From Clostridiales bacterium (GTDB taxonomy: Bacteria > Bacillota > Clostridia > Christensenellales > Christensenellaceae), in the NCBI GenBank assembly GCA_019420265.1, contig JAHZHM010000318.1, forward strand, positions 1-5,722: a stretch of DNA of 5,722 nucleotides. The letters run 5' to 3'. Below, in pieces: positions 1-5,716 of this stretch. The notes under the pieces were generated by a model, which saw nothing but the letters and a program-made list of their open reading frames with translations, was not told where the DNA came from and ran no database searches. Both the position numbers and the translations under genes were made by a program. Within the stretch, counting starts at the first letter, position 1; each line of letters starts with the position of its first letter.

Positions 1-1
1 T

Positions 2-310
2 AAGCGCAAGCTCGCCAGAAACGACCGCCTGGTCGGCCCGGCGCTTCTGTGCCTCAAGCATGGAAGAATCCCCTACTATCTGGCCCGCAGCGCGGCGATG
101 ATGTTCTATTTTGAGAGCCCGAAGGATGCGGCGGCGGTGGAGATTCAGGAATATCTGAAGGAAAACGGCATCGAGAAGGCAATCGAGAAATATTGCCAGC
201 TGGATCGCTCCAAAAAGGAAGAGGAAATGCTCTTCCAGCTCATTTTGGCGCAGTATTTCGATGTGAACGAGGGCGACCATTTTGATATGCCCTACTACAA
301 GAAAATATAG
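2..310 (+). CDS. Copy A: MtlD-like polyol dehydrogenase, C-terminal fragment cut by window edge
   Basis: The last 102 codons of a gene whose 5' part lies outside the window. The reading frame is open from base 2, so the first ATG at 98 is internal and not a start. The fragment begins at the conserved RKLxxxDRLVGPALLCLKHGRIPYYLARS block, which aligns with [20 protein letters not shown] in E. coli MtlD as I recall it, and continues through the helical C-terminal domain (DAAAVEIQEYLKENGIEKA, then KYCQLD). The catalytic residues would be upstream and cannot be checked. It resembles copy B most closely, sharing LKHGR[IM]PYYLAR and an acidic/aromatic tail (DHFDMPYY against DPFDIEY) that C, D and E lack. 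One oddity is a Lys where the other copies have Ile in DPIRKL. The family assignment is firm and the substrate is unknown. Confidence 0.88.
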   Translation, partial: KRKLARNDRLVGPALLCLKHGRIPYYLARSAAMMFYFESPKDAAAVEIQEYLKENGIEKAIEKYCQLDRSKKEEEMLFQLILAQYFDVNEGDHFDMPYYKKI

Positions 311-317
311 TTTAGGC

Positions 318-352
318 AAGATGACACCCGCCCAAGAGGCGGGTGTCATCTT
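318..352 (+). terminator. Perfect 15-bp hairpin after copy A, weak terminator or 3' end stabiliser
   Basis: Bases 318-332 and 338-352 are perfect reverse complements with a 5-base loop (CAAGA). The stem is GC-rich at its loop end. It starts 8 bases after the stop codon of copy A. Only three T's follow the main stem, two of them inside it, so it is a poor intrinsic terminator alone and may protect the 3' end of the transcript. Confidence 0.55.
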
Positions 353-389
353 TCAATCAGCGGGGGGCACAATCCCCTGCTGATTGAAA
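351..389 (+). other. Second hairpin, abutting the first
   Basis: TTTCAATCAGC (351-361) pairs with GCTGATTGAAA (379-389). The stem continues inward through G-C pairs with two G-T pairs, to a five-base loop at 368-372, for about 17 pairs in total. No T-run follows, so it is not an intrinsic terminator. It touches the foot of the preceding hairpin, sharing only bases 351-352, and could stack on it. Function is unknown. Confidence 0.5.
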
Positions 390-418
390 CGCGGCAAAGC
401 CTATTATTGAGCAGCATG

Positions 419-445
419 AAAAACGGCCCCCCGGGGCCGTTTTTT
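419..445 (+). terminator. Strong intrinsic terminator closing the copy A transcript
   Basis: AAAAACGGCCC (419-429) pairs with GGGCCGTTTTT (434-444) around a four-base loop, and the run of six T's occupies 440-445. This is a textbook rho-independent terminator. Because the arms carry A- and T-tracts it may act on both strands, but no gene points at it from the right. Confidence 0.9.
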
Positions 446-500
446 GCCTGCGCCACTTGGCGGTGCGAAATCAGTAAAAAAATATCGTAGGGCAATGCTC

Positions 501-529
501 TATACAGGGCCGGGCGGTTGTTATATAAT
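501..529 (+). promoter_or_regulatory. Sigma-A-type promoter for copy B
   Basis: A perfect TATAAT -10 box lies at 524-529. At the standard 17-base spacing there is TATACA at 501-506, which matches four of six bases of TTGACA. It sits between the copy A terminator and the copy B start, in the only AT-rich stretch of the gap, and would give a leader of roughly 30 bases. Confidence 0.7.
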
Positions 530-551
530 AAGAAAGAGATTTGAATTTCAT

Positions 552-557
552 AGGAGG
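552..557 (+). promoter_or_regulatory. Ribosome-binding site of copy B
   Basis: A perfect AGGAGG is followed after 8 bases by ATG at 566. This fixes the start of copy B. Confidence 0.9.
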
Positions 558-565
558 ATGAAACA

Positions 566-1795
566 ATGGCGAAAAAACAGGCTGTTCTGATTGGCGCGGG
601 CAAAATTGGCCGCGGCTATCTTGCTGATCTCTTTTCACAAATTGGCTACCACCTGACGTTCCTCGAATACAGCGAGGAACTCGTCAAAAAAATGCGGGAG
701 CAGGGGTATTATACCGTCAATATGGCGCATGCGGATGCGCCGGACGAAGTGTTCAAAATTTCAAACTACGACGCTTTCTGCACGCAGACGGAAGAGGAGC
801 AGTGCGTCCGGGCGATTGCCGATACAAACTACGGCAGTATCCATGTGTTCCCGGGGGCATGCGAATCCATCGGGCATATGATCGGCAAGGCCATTCAGCT
901 GCGCATCGCCGAGGGCAATCAGGAGACGCTGGATTTCCTCATCTGCGTCAACTTCCTAAAGCCCACGCAGATACTCAAAGGCTATATCAATGAAGTGCTC
1001 TCCACGCCTGAGGAGCGGGCATACCTGGAGGAAAAAGTCGGCTTCTCGGAATGCCTGGTGCACCGCAACGGCATGGTGCCCACGCCGGAGCAGCTGGCAA
1101 AAGACCCGATTGCTGTCTATGCCGGGGATACGCCGCACCTGACGGCGGACGGCGAAGCATTCAAGGGCGAGCCGCCGGCGGGCATGAACCTGCATCTCAT
1201 CGACAAGATGGAAGGCCGCCTGACGCAGAAAATCTGGAATATCAACATGCGGCACTGCTGCACGGCCTACTACGGCCGCAAGTTCGGCTATACCTACTAC
1301 GATGAATCCATCAGCAACCTGTATATCGTCCGCTGCCGGGATCTGGCGGCCAGCGAGGCCAACTTTGCGCTTTGCGCGGAATTTGGCTTCACCATGCAGG
1401 AGCTGAAGGAAATTTTCCCCGAGAAGAAGGAGCGGTTCGACCCGGATAAGGTGGATCGCTCGGAAAAAGACCTGCTGGACCGCATCGGCGCAGACCCCAT
1501 CCGCAAGCTGGCCAAGGGCGACCGCTTTATCGGCCCGGCGCTGGCCTGCCTAAAGCACGGCAGAATGCCCTATTATCTGGCCCGCGGCGCGGCCATGGGC
1601 TATTATTTCAAAAACGAAAACGACCCGGCGGCCTGCGAGATTCTCACCTATGTCGCAGAGCATGGCATCTGGGATGCCGTAACAAAATATTCCGGCCTTT
1701 CGGATGATGAGCCTTGCGAGAAGCTCTTAAAGGAGCTGATCGTCGGCCATTACTACGAGGCGGGCGAGATGGATCCGTTTGATATTGAGTATTAA
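566..1795 (+). CDS. Copy B: MtlD-like long-chain polyol dehydrogenase, intact, 409 aa
   Basis: A cytoplasmic NAD(P)-dependent oxidoreductase of the mannitol dehydrogenase family. E. coli MtlD, a close relative by eye, interconverts mannitol 1-phosphate and fructose 6-phosphate. The N-terminal Rossmann domain carries GAGKIGRG at residues 10-17, with Glu34 at the end of beta-strand 2, an acid that usually favours NAD over NADP. SIHVFP (91-96) and CVN (127-129) stand where E. coli MtlD has TTAVGP and CEN. The catalytic signature K-x4-N-x2-H is complete: Lys222, Asn227, His230. The all-helical C-terminal domain includes DPIRKL (310-315), LKHGRMPYYLAR (329-340) and a tail ending DPFDIEY. Known MtlD proteins are about 382 aa, so this one is slightly long. 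It has its own promoter and ribosome-binding site and is closed by a terminator. The family is near certain; mannitol 1-phosphate as substrate is only a guess because no mannitol PTS gene is nearby. Confidence 0.92.
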   Translation: MAKKQAVLIGAGKIGRGYLADLFSQIGYHLTFLEYSEELVKKMREQGYYTVNMAHADAPDEVFKISNYDAFCTQTEEEQCVRAIADTNYGSIHVFPGACESIGHMIGKAIQLRIAEGNQETLDFLICVNFLKPTQILKGYINEVLSTPEERAYLEEKVGFSECLVHRNGMVPTPEQLAKDPIAVYAGDTPHLTADGEAFKGEPPAGMNLHLIDKMEGRLTQKIWNINMRHCCTAYYGRKFGYTYYDESISNLYIVRCRDLAASEANFALCAEFGFTMQELKEIFPEKKERFDPDKVDRSEKDLLDRIGADPIRKLAKGDRFIGPALACLKHGRMPYYLARGAAMGYYFKNENDPAACEILTYVAEHGIWDAVTKYSGLSDDEPCEKLLKELIVGHYYEAGEMDPFDIEY

Positions 1796-1803
1796 AATGC
1801 GGG

Positions 1804-1834
1804 CCCGGCAGCAGGCTTTGCTGCCGGGTTTTTT
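1804..1834 (+). terminator. Strong intrinsic terminator between copies B and C
   Basis: CCCGGCAGCA (1804-1813) pairs with TGCTGCCGGG (1819-1828) around a five-base loop, and T6 follows at 1829-1834. It begins 8 bases after the stop codon of copy B and ends 29 bases before the start of copy C. Confidence 0.92.
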
Positions 1835-1849
1835 GCGTGGCTGAACATG

Positions 1850-1856
1850 AGAGGGG
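1850..1856 (+). promoter_or_regulatory. Ribosome-binding site of copy C, decides the start
   Basis: AGAGGGG lies 7 bases before ATG 1864. The upstream in-frame GTG at 1837 sits directly behind the terminator T-run with no ribosome-binding site, so 1864 is the better start. Confidence 0.75.
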
Positions 1857-1863
1857 AAATAAA

Positions 1864-3093
1864 ATGCAAAAAAAGATCGTGCTGATTGGCGCGGGCAACA
1901 TTGGAAAGGGATATATCGCGGATCTCTTCTATTCCCGGGGCTATCACCTGGTTTTTCTGGCGCACAGCATGCGGCAGACGCTGAGCATGCGCAGCGAGGG
2001 GAAATACCCATTCTATAAAGTTTCGGATGAGGGCGAGATGCAGGAGCTCTTTATCTCGGGTTATGAAGTGTATTCTACGGCAGAGGAGCGGGAGCAATGC
2101 GTGCAGGCGCTCTGCGATACGCAGTATGCCTCTGTGCACCTCTATCCCAAATCCTACCCGGATATCGCGGAGCTTCTCGCGCGGGTGGTGAAGCGCAAGG
2201 TGGAGAAGGGGGAGCAGAGCACGCTGGATGTGCTGCTCTGCGTCAACTCCATCCGCCCGGCAAAAGTGTTCCGCAAACTGATTTTAGAGCAGCTGGAAAC
2301 CGAAGAGCAGCGGGCGTATTTTGAGAAAAATATCGGCCTGGTTGAGACGCTGACCAACCGCGGCGGCTACGAGCCGGATGAGCAGTTTTTGCAGGAGCAT
2401 CCAAATGCCGTGATCGTCAGCGGAAGCGAGGATTTGCCCGCAGATAAAGAGGCGTTTAAAGGCGTAGTTCCGGCGGACGCGCCGCTTAAACTGCTGGATC
2501 GCTTTGAGGGGCGGCTGATCAACAAGCTTTGGAGCGGAAATATGCGCCACGCATCCATGGCGCTGTATTCGGAGTTTCTGGGCGGCACGCAGATGTGGAG
2601 AGTGGCGCAGGATCCGTATTCCTGCATGTGCATCGATGAGGCCGGGGAAGAGGCGCTCTTTGCCGTTACCCGGGAGTTCGATTTCACGGTGGAAGAGCTG
2701 GAAGAGGGAAGCAAGGATATGCGCTACCAGGAATACTGGAAAAAACTGCAAAAAAAGCAGGATAAGGATTCGGTCTACCGCGTGGCGGCGGATCCCATCC
2801 GCAAACTGGAGAAGGAAGAGCGCATGGTGGGGCCGGCGCTGGCCTGCATTCGCCATGGGAAATTGCCCTATTTCATCTCCAAAAGCATCGCGCTTTTCTA
2901 TCGCTTCCACAACGAGAAGGATGAGCAGGCGGTGGAACTGGAGCAATACATCGCGGCGCACGGGCTGATGGCCGCGATGGAGAAATACTCCGGCCTTTCG
3001 GATGATGTCCCCGAAGAGAAGCTGCTAAAGCAATTGGTGGCCGCGCAGGACCGGGATTTCGAATTGCAGAAGGCAGCAAGAAACGTTTCTTAA
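1864..3093 (+). CDS. Copy C: MtlD-like long-chain polyol dehydrogenase, intact, 409 aa
   Basis: Same family and fold as copy B. Starting at ATG 1864 gives 409 residues, the same length as B. GAGNIGKG is at 9-16. Beta-strand 2 ends FLAHS, with Ala33 where B has Glu and E. coli MtlD has Asp, so NAD preference is in doubt and NADP use is possible. VHLYP is at 91-95 and CVN at 126-128. Catalytic Lys221, Asn226 and His229 are all present (KLWSGNMRH). The C-terminal domain contains VAADPIRKLEKEERMVGPALACIRHGKLPYFISKS. Its nearest partner in the first half is copy E, sharing REQC[VI]QALC[DE]T and YASVHLYP. No promoter is visible between the preceding terminator and the start, so expression probably depends on read-through from the copy B promoter or on a promoter inside the end of B. 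The stop codon lies inside a palindrome that may be an operator for copy D. Confidence 0.92.
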   Translation: MQKKIVLIGAGNIGKGYIADLFYSRGYHLVFLAHSMRQTLSMRSEGKYPFYKVSDEGEMQELFISGYEVYSTAEEREQCVQALCDTQYASVHLYPKSYPDIAELLARVVKRKVEKGEQSTLDVLLCVNSIRPAKVFRKLILEQLETEEQRAYFEKNIGLVETLTNRGGYEPDEQFLQEHPNAVIVSGSEDLPADKEAFKGVVPADAPLKLLDRFEGRLINKLWSGNMRHASMALYSEFLGGTQMWRVAQDPYSCMCIDEAGEEALFAVTREFDFTVEELEEGSKDMRYQEYWKKLQKKQDKDSVYRVAADPIRKLEKEERMVGPALACIRHGKLPYFISKSIALFYRFHNEKDEQAVELEQYIAAHGLMAAMEKYSGLSDDVPEEKLLKQLVAAQDRDFELQKAARNVS

Positions 3094-3101
3094 AAGAAAC
3101 G
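3078..3101 (+). promoter_or_regulatory. Candidate LacI-family operator: perfect palindrome plus an extra half-site
   Basis: AAGAAACGTTTCTT (3078-3091) is a perfect 14-bp palindrome with a central CG, the form typical of LacI/GalR-family operators (established knowledge of that family). The half-site AAGAAACG recurs at 3094-3101, so three half-sites occur in 24 bases and 3084-3101 is itself an inverted repeat with 8-base arms. The palindrome includes the stop codon of copy C and lies about 56 bases upstream of the -10 box for copy D, compatible with control of that promoter. It lacks a GC-rich stem and a proper T-run, so it is unlikely to be a terminator. The regulator is not in the window. 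Confidence 0.55.
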
Positions 3102-3146
3102 AATAAGTAAGCTAAATAAATATCTGTCGCAAAAATGAAATATTCC

Positions 3147-3155
3147 TGTTATAAT
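3147..3155 (+). promoter_or_regulatory. Extended -10 promoter for copy D
   Basis: TGTTATAAT is a perfect TATAAT (3150-3155) preceded by the TGn extension. The -35 region is poor (TCGCAA at 3127-3132, three of six matches at 17 spacing), which an extended -10 tolerates. The surroundings are strongly AT-rich compared with the genes. The leader would be about 35 bases. Confidence 0.72.
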
Positions 3156-3182
3156 TTTATTATCAGCAAATAAAAGAGAATC

Positions 3183-3188
3183 AGGAGA
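3183..3188 (+). promoter_or_regulatory. Ribosome-binding site of copy D
   Basis: AGGAGA lies 7 bases before ATG 3196 and fixes the start. The same AGGAGAAAAGA sequence recurs almost exactly at the right edge of the window. Confidence 0.85.
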
Positions 3189-3195
3189 AAAGAAC

Positions 3196-4416
3196 ATGAA
3201 AAAGAAGGCGGTTTTGATTGGCGCGGGAAAAATCGGGCGCGGCTTTTTGGGGGATATTCTCTATCATGCCGGGTATGAGCTGGCGTTTCTCGTGCATAGC
3301 CCAGAGCAGACGCAAAAAATGCGCGAGCAGGGGTATTATACGATTTTTCAGACCAGCGAGGCCACGGGCGAGATGAGCAAGGTGCGCATTGATGGCTATG
3401 CTGCCTATTGCACGGTAACCGAGCAGGAGCAGTGCGCAAAGGCCATCGCCCAGGCGGATTATGCAACCGTGCATATCTACCCGAACGCCTGCGAAGATGT
3501 GGGCCATTTGATTGGCGAGGGCATTCGCCTGCGGGTGAAAAACGGCGTGCAAAAAACGCTGGATGTTCTGATGTGCGTCAACTTCTTTGGCTCAGACGAG
3601 ATGATCAAAAAATTCATTCTGGAGCGGCTGGAGACGGAGGAAGAGCGGGCATATCTGGAAGAGAAAGTCGGCCTGGTGCGCACGCTGACCTTCCGCGGCG
3701 GCAATGCGGCGACGAGCGAGATGCTGGCAGAGGATCCGCTTGCCGTTGCGGCTACGGATTATCCCTATCTGCCCGTGGATGCGGAGGCATTTCGGGGCGA
3801 GCTGCCCGAAGGCATTCAGGTTCGCTGCCTGGATCGCTTTGATGGGCACCTGACGGCAAAGCTCTGGGGCATCAACCTTTGGCATTGCACGCTTGCCGCC
3901 TATACGCAGTTTTCCGGGCATGAACTTTTGTGGAAGGGCGCGGCACAGCCATATATCAGGGCATGTGTAGATGCGGCCAGGGAGGAAGGTAAATTTGCGC
4001 TCAAGGCGGAATTTGGCTTTACGGATGAGGATCTAAAGCTCTCTGCCCGCACGCAGGAAACGCCCGGGCAGCAGTGGGAAAAGAGCATGAATCCGGAGGA
4101 TACAGACACGGTCTACCGCGTGGCGGCAGATCCCATCCGCAAGCTGAAGAAAGAAGAACGGCTGGTGGGCCCGGCGCTGGCCTGCCTGCGCCATGGCAAA
4201 ATTCCCTATTTTATCGCAAGGAGCATCGCGCTCATGTGCTTTTTCCATAACGATGAAGATGCTGCGGCGGTGGAGCTGCAAGCATATATCGCTCAAAACG
4301 GCATCGAGGCAGCACTGGAAAAATATTGCGGCCTTTCGGAGGAGCAGGAGCAGGAAAGCCAGCTTCGTCAACTGGTTTTAGGGCACTATCGGGAGCTGCT
4401 GGCTTCCCGGGCATAG
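3196..4416 (+). CDS. Copy D: MtlD-like long-chain polyol dehydrogenase, intact, 406 aa
   Basis: Same two-domain family as B and C. GAGKIGRG is at 9-16. Beta-strand 2 ends FLVHS, with Val33 replacing the usual acid. VHIYP lies at 92-96 and CVN at 127-129. The catalytic set Lys222, Asn227, His230 is intact, but the motif reads KLWGINLWH, with a Trp just before the catalytic His where the other copies have Arg; this may alter the substrate pocket. The C-terminal domain holds VYRVAADPIRKLKKEERLVGPALACLRHGKIPYFIARS. Its N-terminal half is closest to copy B (MREQGYYT; HIYPNACE against HVFPGACE), while its C-terminal half is closest to copy C. It has its own promoter behind a candidate operator and probably heads a transcript that also covers copy E. 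It ends in TAG. The substrate is unknown. Confidence 0.92.
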   Translation: MKKKAVLIGAGKIGRGFLGDILYHAGYELAFLVHSPEQTQKMREQGYYTIFQTSEATGEMSKVRIDGYAAYCTVTEQEQCAKAIAQADYATVHIYPNACEDVGHLIGEGIRLRVKNGVQKTLDVLMCVNFFGSDEMIKKFILERLETEEERAYLEEKVGLVRTLTFRGGNAATSEMLAEDPLAVAATDYPYLPVDAEAFRGELPEGIQVRCLDRFDGHLTAKLWGINLWHCTLAAYTQFSGHELLWKGAAQPYIRACVDAAREEGKFALKAEFGFTDEDLKLSARTQETPGQQWEKSMNPEDTDTVYRVAADPIRKLKKEERLVGPALACLRHGKIPYFIARSIALMCFFHNDEDAAAVELQAYIAQNGIEAALEKYCGLSEEQEQESQLRQLVLGHYRELLASRA

Positions 4417-4446
4417 GAGATGAAAGGGATTGGGCTCATTGTGGCC

Positions 4447-4464
4447 AGAGAGGGGGAAACGTTG
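4447..4464 (+). promoter_or_regulatory. Ribosome-binding site and TTG start of copy E
   Basis: AGAGAGGGGG (4447-4456) is followed after 5 bases by TTG at 4462, an arrangement like the AGAGGGG site of copy C. The in-frame ATG at 4420 has an AGGAG directly touching it (4415-4419), which leaves no spacing, and would add 14 residues with no counterpart in the other copies. TTG 4462 is therefore preferred, though ATG 4420 coupled to the end of copy D cannot be excluded. Confidence 0.55.
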
Positions 4465-5691
4465 GGCGAATTTGGAAGGAAAATTGTGCTGATCGGCGCA
4501 GGGAACATCGGCAAAGGCTATTTGGGCGATCTGTTTGCCGCAGAAGGGTTTCACCTAACTTTTCTGACGCACCGCCAGGAGCAGGCCGAAAGCCTGCGCA
4601 GCCGGGGCAGCTATACGCTCTATAAAACTTCGGAAGAAACCGGCGAGACGCAAAAAGTGATGATCACCGGCGTTGATGCCTATAGCACGGCCGGTGAGCG
4701 GGAGCAGTGCATCCAGGCGCTTTGCGAGACCAACTACGCCTCGGTGCATCTTTATCCCGGGGCATACCGGCAGACGGCGGAATTGCTGGCAGAGGCCATC
4801 TGCCGCCGGGCAGAGCAGTGCCCGGATCAGACGCTGGATATTTTCTTCTGCGTGAACTCCATTGGCCCGGCAAAGGAATTTTCCGGCTATATTCTGCCAA
4901 AGCTTCTGACAGCGGCGCAAAAACAGTATTTCGAGAGCAAAGTTGGCCTGATCGAGACGCTGACTTACCGCAACGCCTTTCGGGGCTCGCCCGAGATGCT
5001 GGCCATCGACCCGGATACGGTCATGGTCAGCGATTATGGCGTGCTGCCGGTAGACGGCGATGCCATGCGGGGAGAGATACCCATCCCGGCGCTGGTTGCA
5101 TTGGATAAGTTCCAGGGCAGGGTGACCAACAAAATCTGGAATATCAATATGCGGCACTACACGCTGGCGCTCTATACCGCCTATCAGGGCGATAGCCTCA
5201 TGTGGAAGGGGGCTGTGAACCCCTATAACCGCTATTGCACGACAAAGGCCGCGGAGGAAGCAACGTTTGCCGTCATGCAGGAATTTGGCTTTACCTTTGA
5301 GGATTTGAAAAAGGGCGATCGCAACAAAGACGACAACGATTGGTGGAAGCGCTGCGCCAACCCGGAGGATACGGATACGGTTGCCCGGGTCGCGGCAGAT
5401 CCGATCCGCAAGCTGGCCAAGGGAGAGCGGCTGGTGGGGCCGACGCTCTGCTGCCTAAAGCATGGCAGAATCCCCTAGTTCCTTTCCAGAAGCGTGGCGC
5501 TGGGTTATTGCTACAAAGACGAGCAGGATCAAAACGCTGTGGCCTTGCAGGCGTATCTCGCGGAGAACGGCATCGCCGCCGCGCTGGAAAAATACTCTGG
5601 CCTGACGGATGCAGACCCGGATGAACGGCTGCTGCGGCAGCTGATCTGTGCGCAGTATGAGGAGCTGACGCACAGAGGCGGGCAGGCTTAG
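4462..5691 (+). pseudogene. Copy E: MtlD-like polyol dehydrogenase interrupted by an in-frame TAG
   Basis: From TTG 4462 the frame runs 338 codons to TAG at 5476-5478, then continues open for 70 more codons to TAG at 5689-5691. The total of 409 codons equals copies B and C. The stop replaces the first aromatic of P-Y-[YF], a Tyr in all four other copies, so one base change from TAC or TAT explains it. The part before the stop has GAGNIGKG (12-19), Thr36-His37-Arg38 after beta-strand 2, VHLYP (95-99), CVN (130-132) and a complete Lys224, Asn229, His232. The part after it (FLSRSVALGYCYKDEQ to the end) is a normal C-terminus. A 338-residue product would lack the last helices and probably misfold. 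It may be a recent pseudogene, a read-through gene or a sequencing error. If the start is ATG 4420, the truncated product is 352 aa. It lies 45 bases after copy D, probably on the same transcript. Confidence 0.8.
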
Positions 5692-5710
5692 CCCTGCCGG
5701 AATGGATGAG

Positions 5711-5716
5711 AGGAGA
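5711..5716 (+). promoter_or_regulatory. Ribosome-binding site for a gene beyond the window
   Basis: AGGAGA, within AGGAGAAAAGAG at 5711-5722, nearly repeats the copy D leader (AGGAGAAAAGAAC before ATG). A start codon is expected about two or three bases past the window edge, so the operon probably continues. No terminator is visible between 5691 and the end. Confidence 0.55.

Larger units (their letters stand above)
2..5691 (+). repeat. Tandem array of five paralogous dehydrogenase genes
   Basis: Copies A to E occur head to tail with the same domain order and near-equal lengths (409, 409, 406 and 409 codons for B to E). Short exact DNA matches persist, such as the 19 bases at 1691-1709 and 2989-3007, and a 17-base match between B and D around MREQGYYT. 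Most of the DNA is well diverged, so the duplications are old and not an assembly artefact. Confidence 0.9.

Noticed and set aside
451..462. CGCCA-CT-TGGCG inverted repeat between the terminator and the copy B promoter
   Set aside because: Five-base arms in GC-rich DNA are likely by chance, and there is no second copy before the copy D promoter.
346..603. Minus-strand open frame of 85 codons in the gap between A and B
   Set aside because: It spans two hairpins, a terminator and a promoter and runs into the start of copy B; no ribosome-binding site or homology is apparent.
2284..2961. Long antisense open frame (225 codons) inside copy C
   Set aside because: It runs opposite a clearly coding, conserved gene, has no ribosome-binding site or recognisable domain, and similar antisense frames appear in B, D and E simply because those genes are homologous and GC-rich.
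4555..5157. Antisense open frame (200 codons) opposite copy E
   Set aside because: It is a mirror of the coding strand. Its similarity to the antisense frame of copy B (MPHVDIPDF against MPHIDIPDF) only reflects the shared IWNINMRH sequence on the + strand.
5476..5478. TAG read as pyrrolysine or another reassigned amino acid
   Set aside because: TAG also ends copies A and D and the frame of E at the expected places, and the position is a plain conserved Tyr in the other copies.
5494..5691. Separate small gene starting at GTG 5494
   Set aside because: It is in frame with copy E and continues its C-terminal domain, with no ribosome-binding site before the GTG. It is the detached tail of E.
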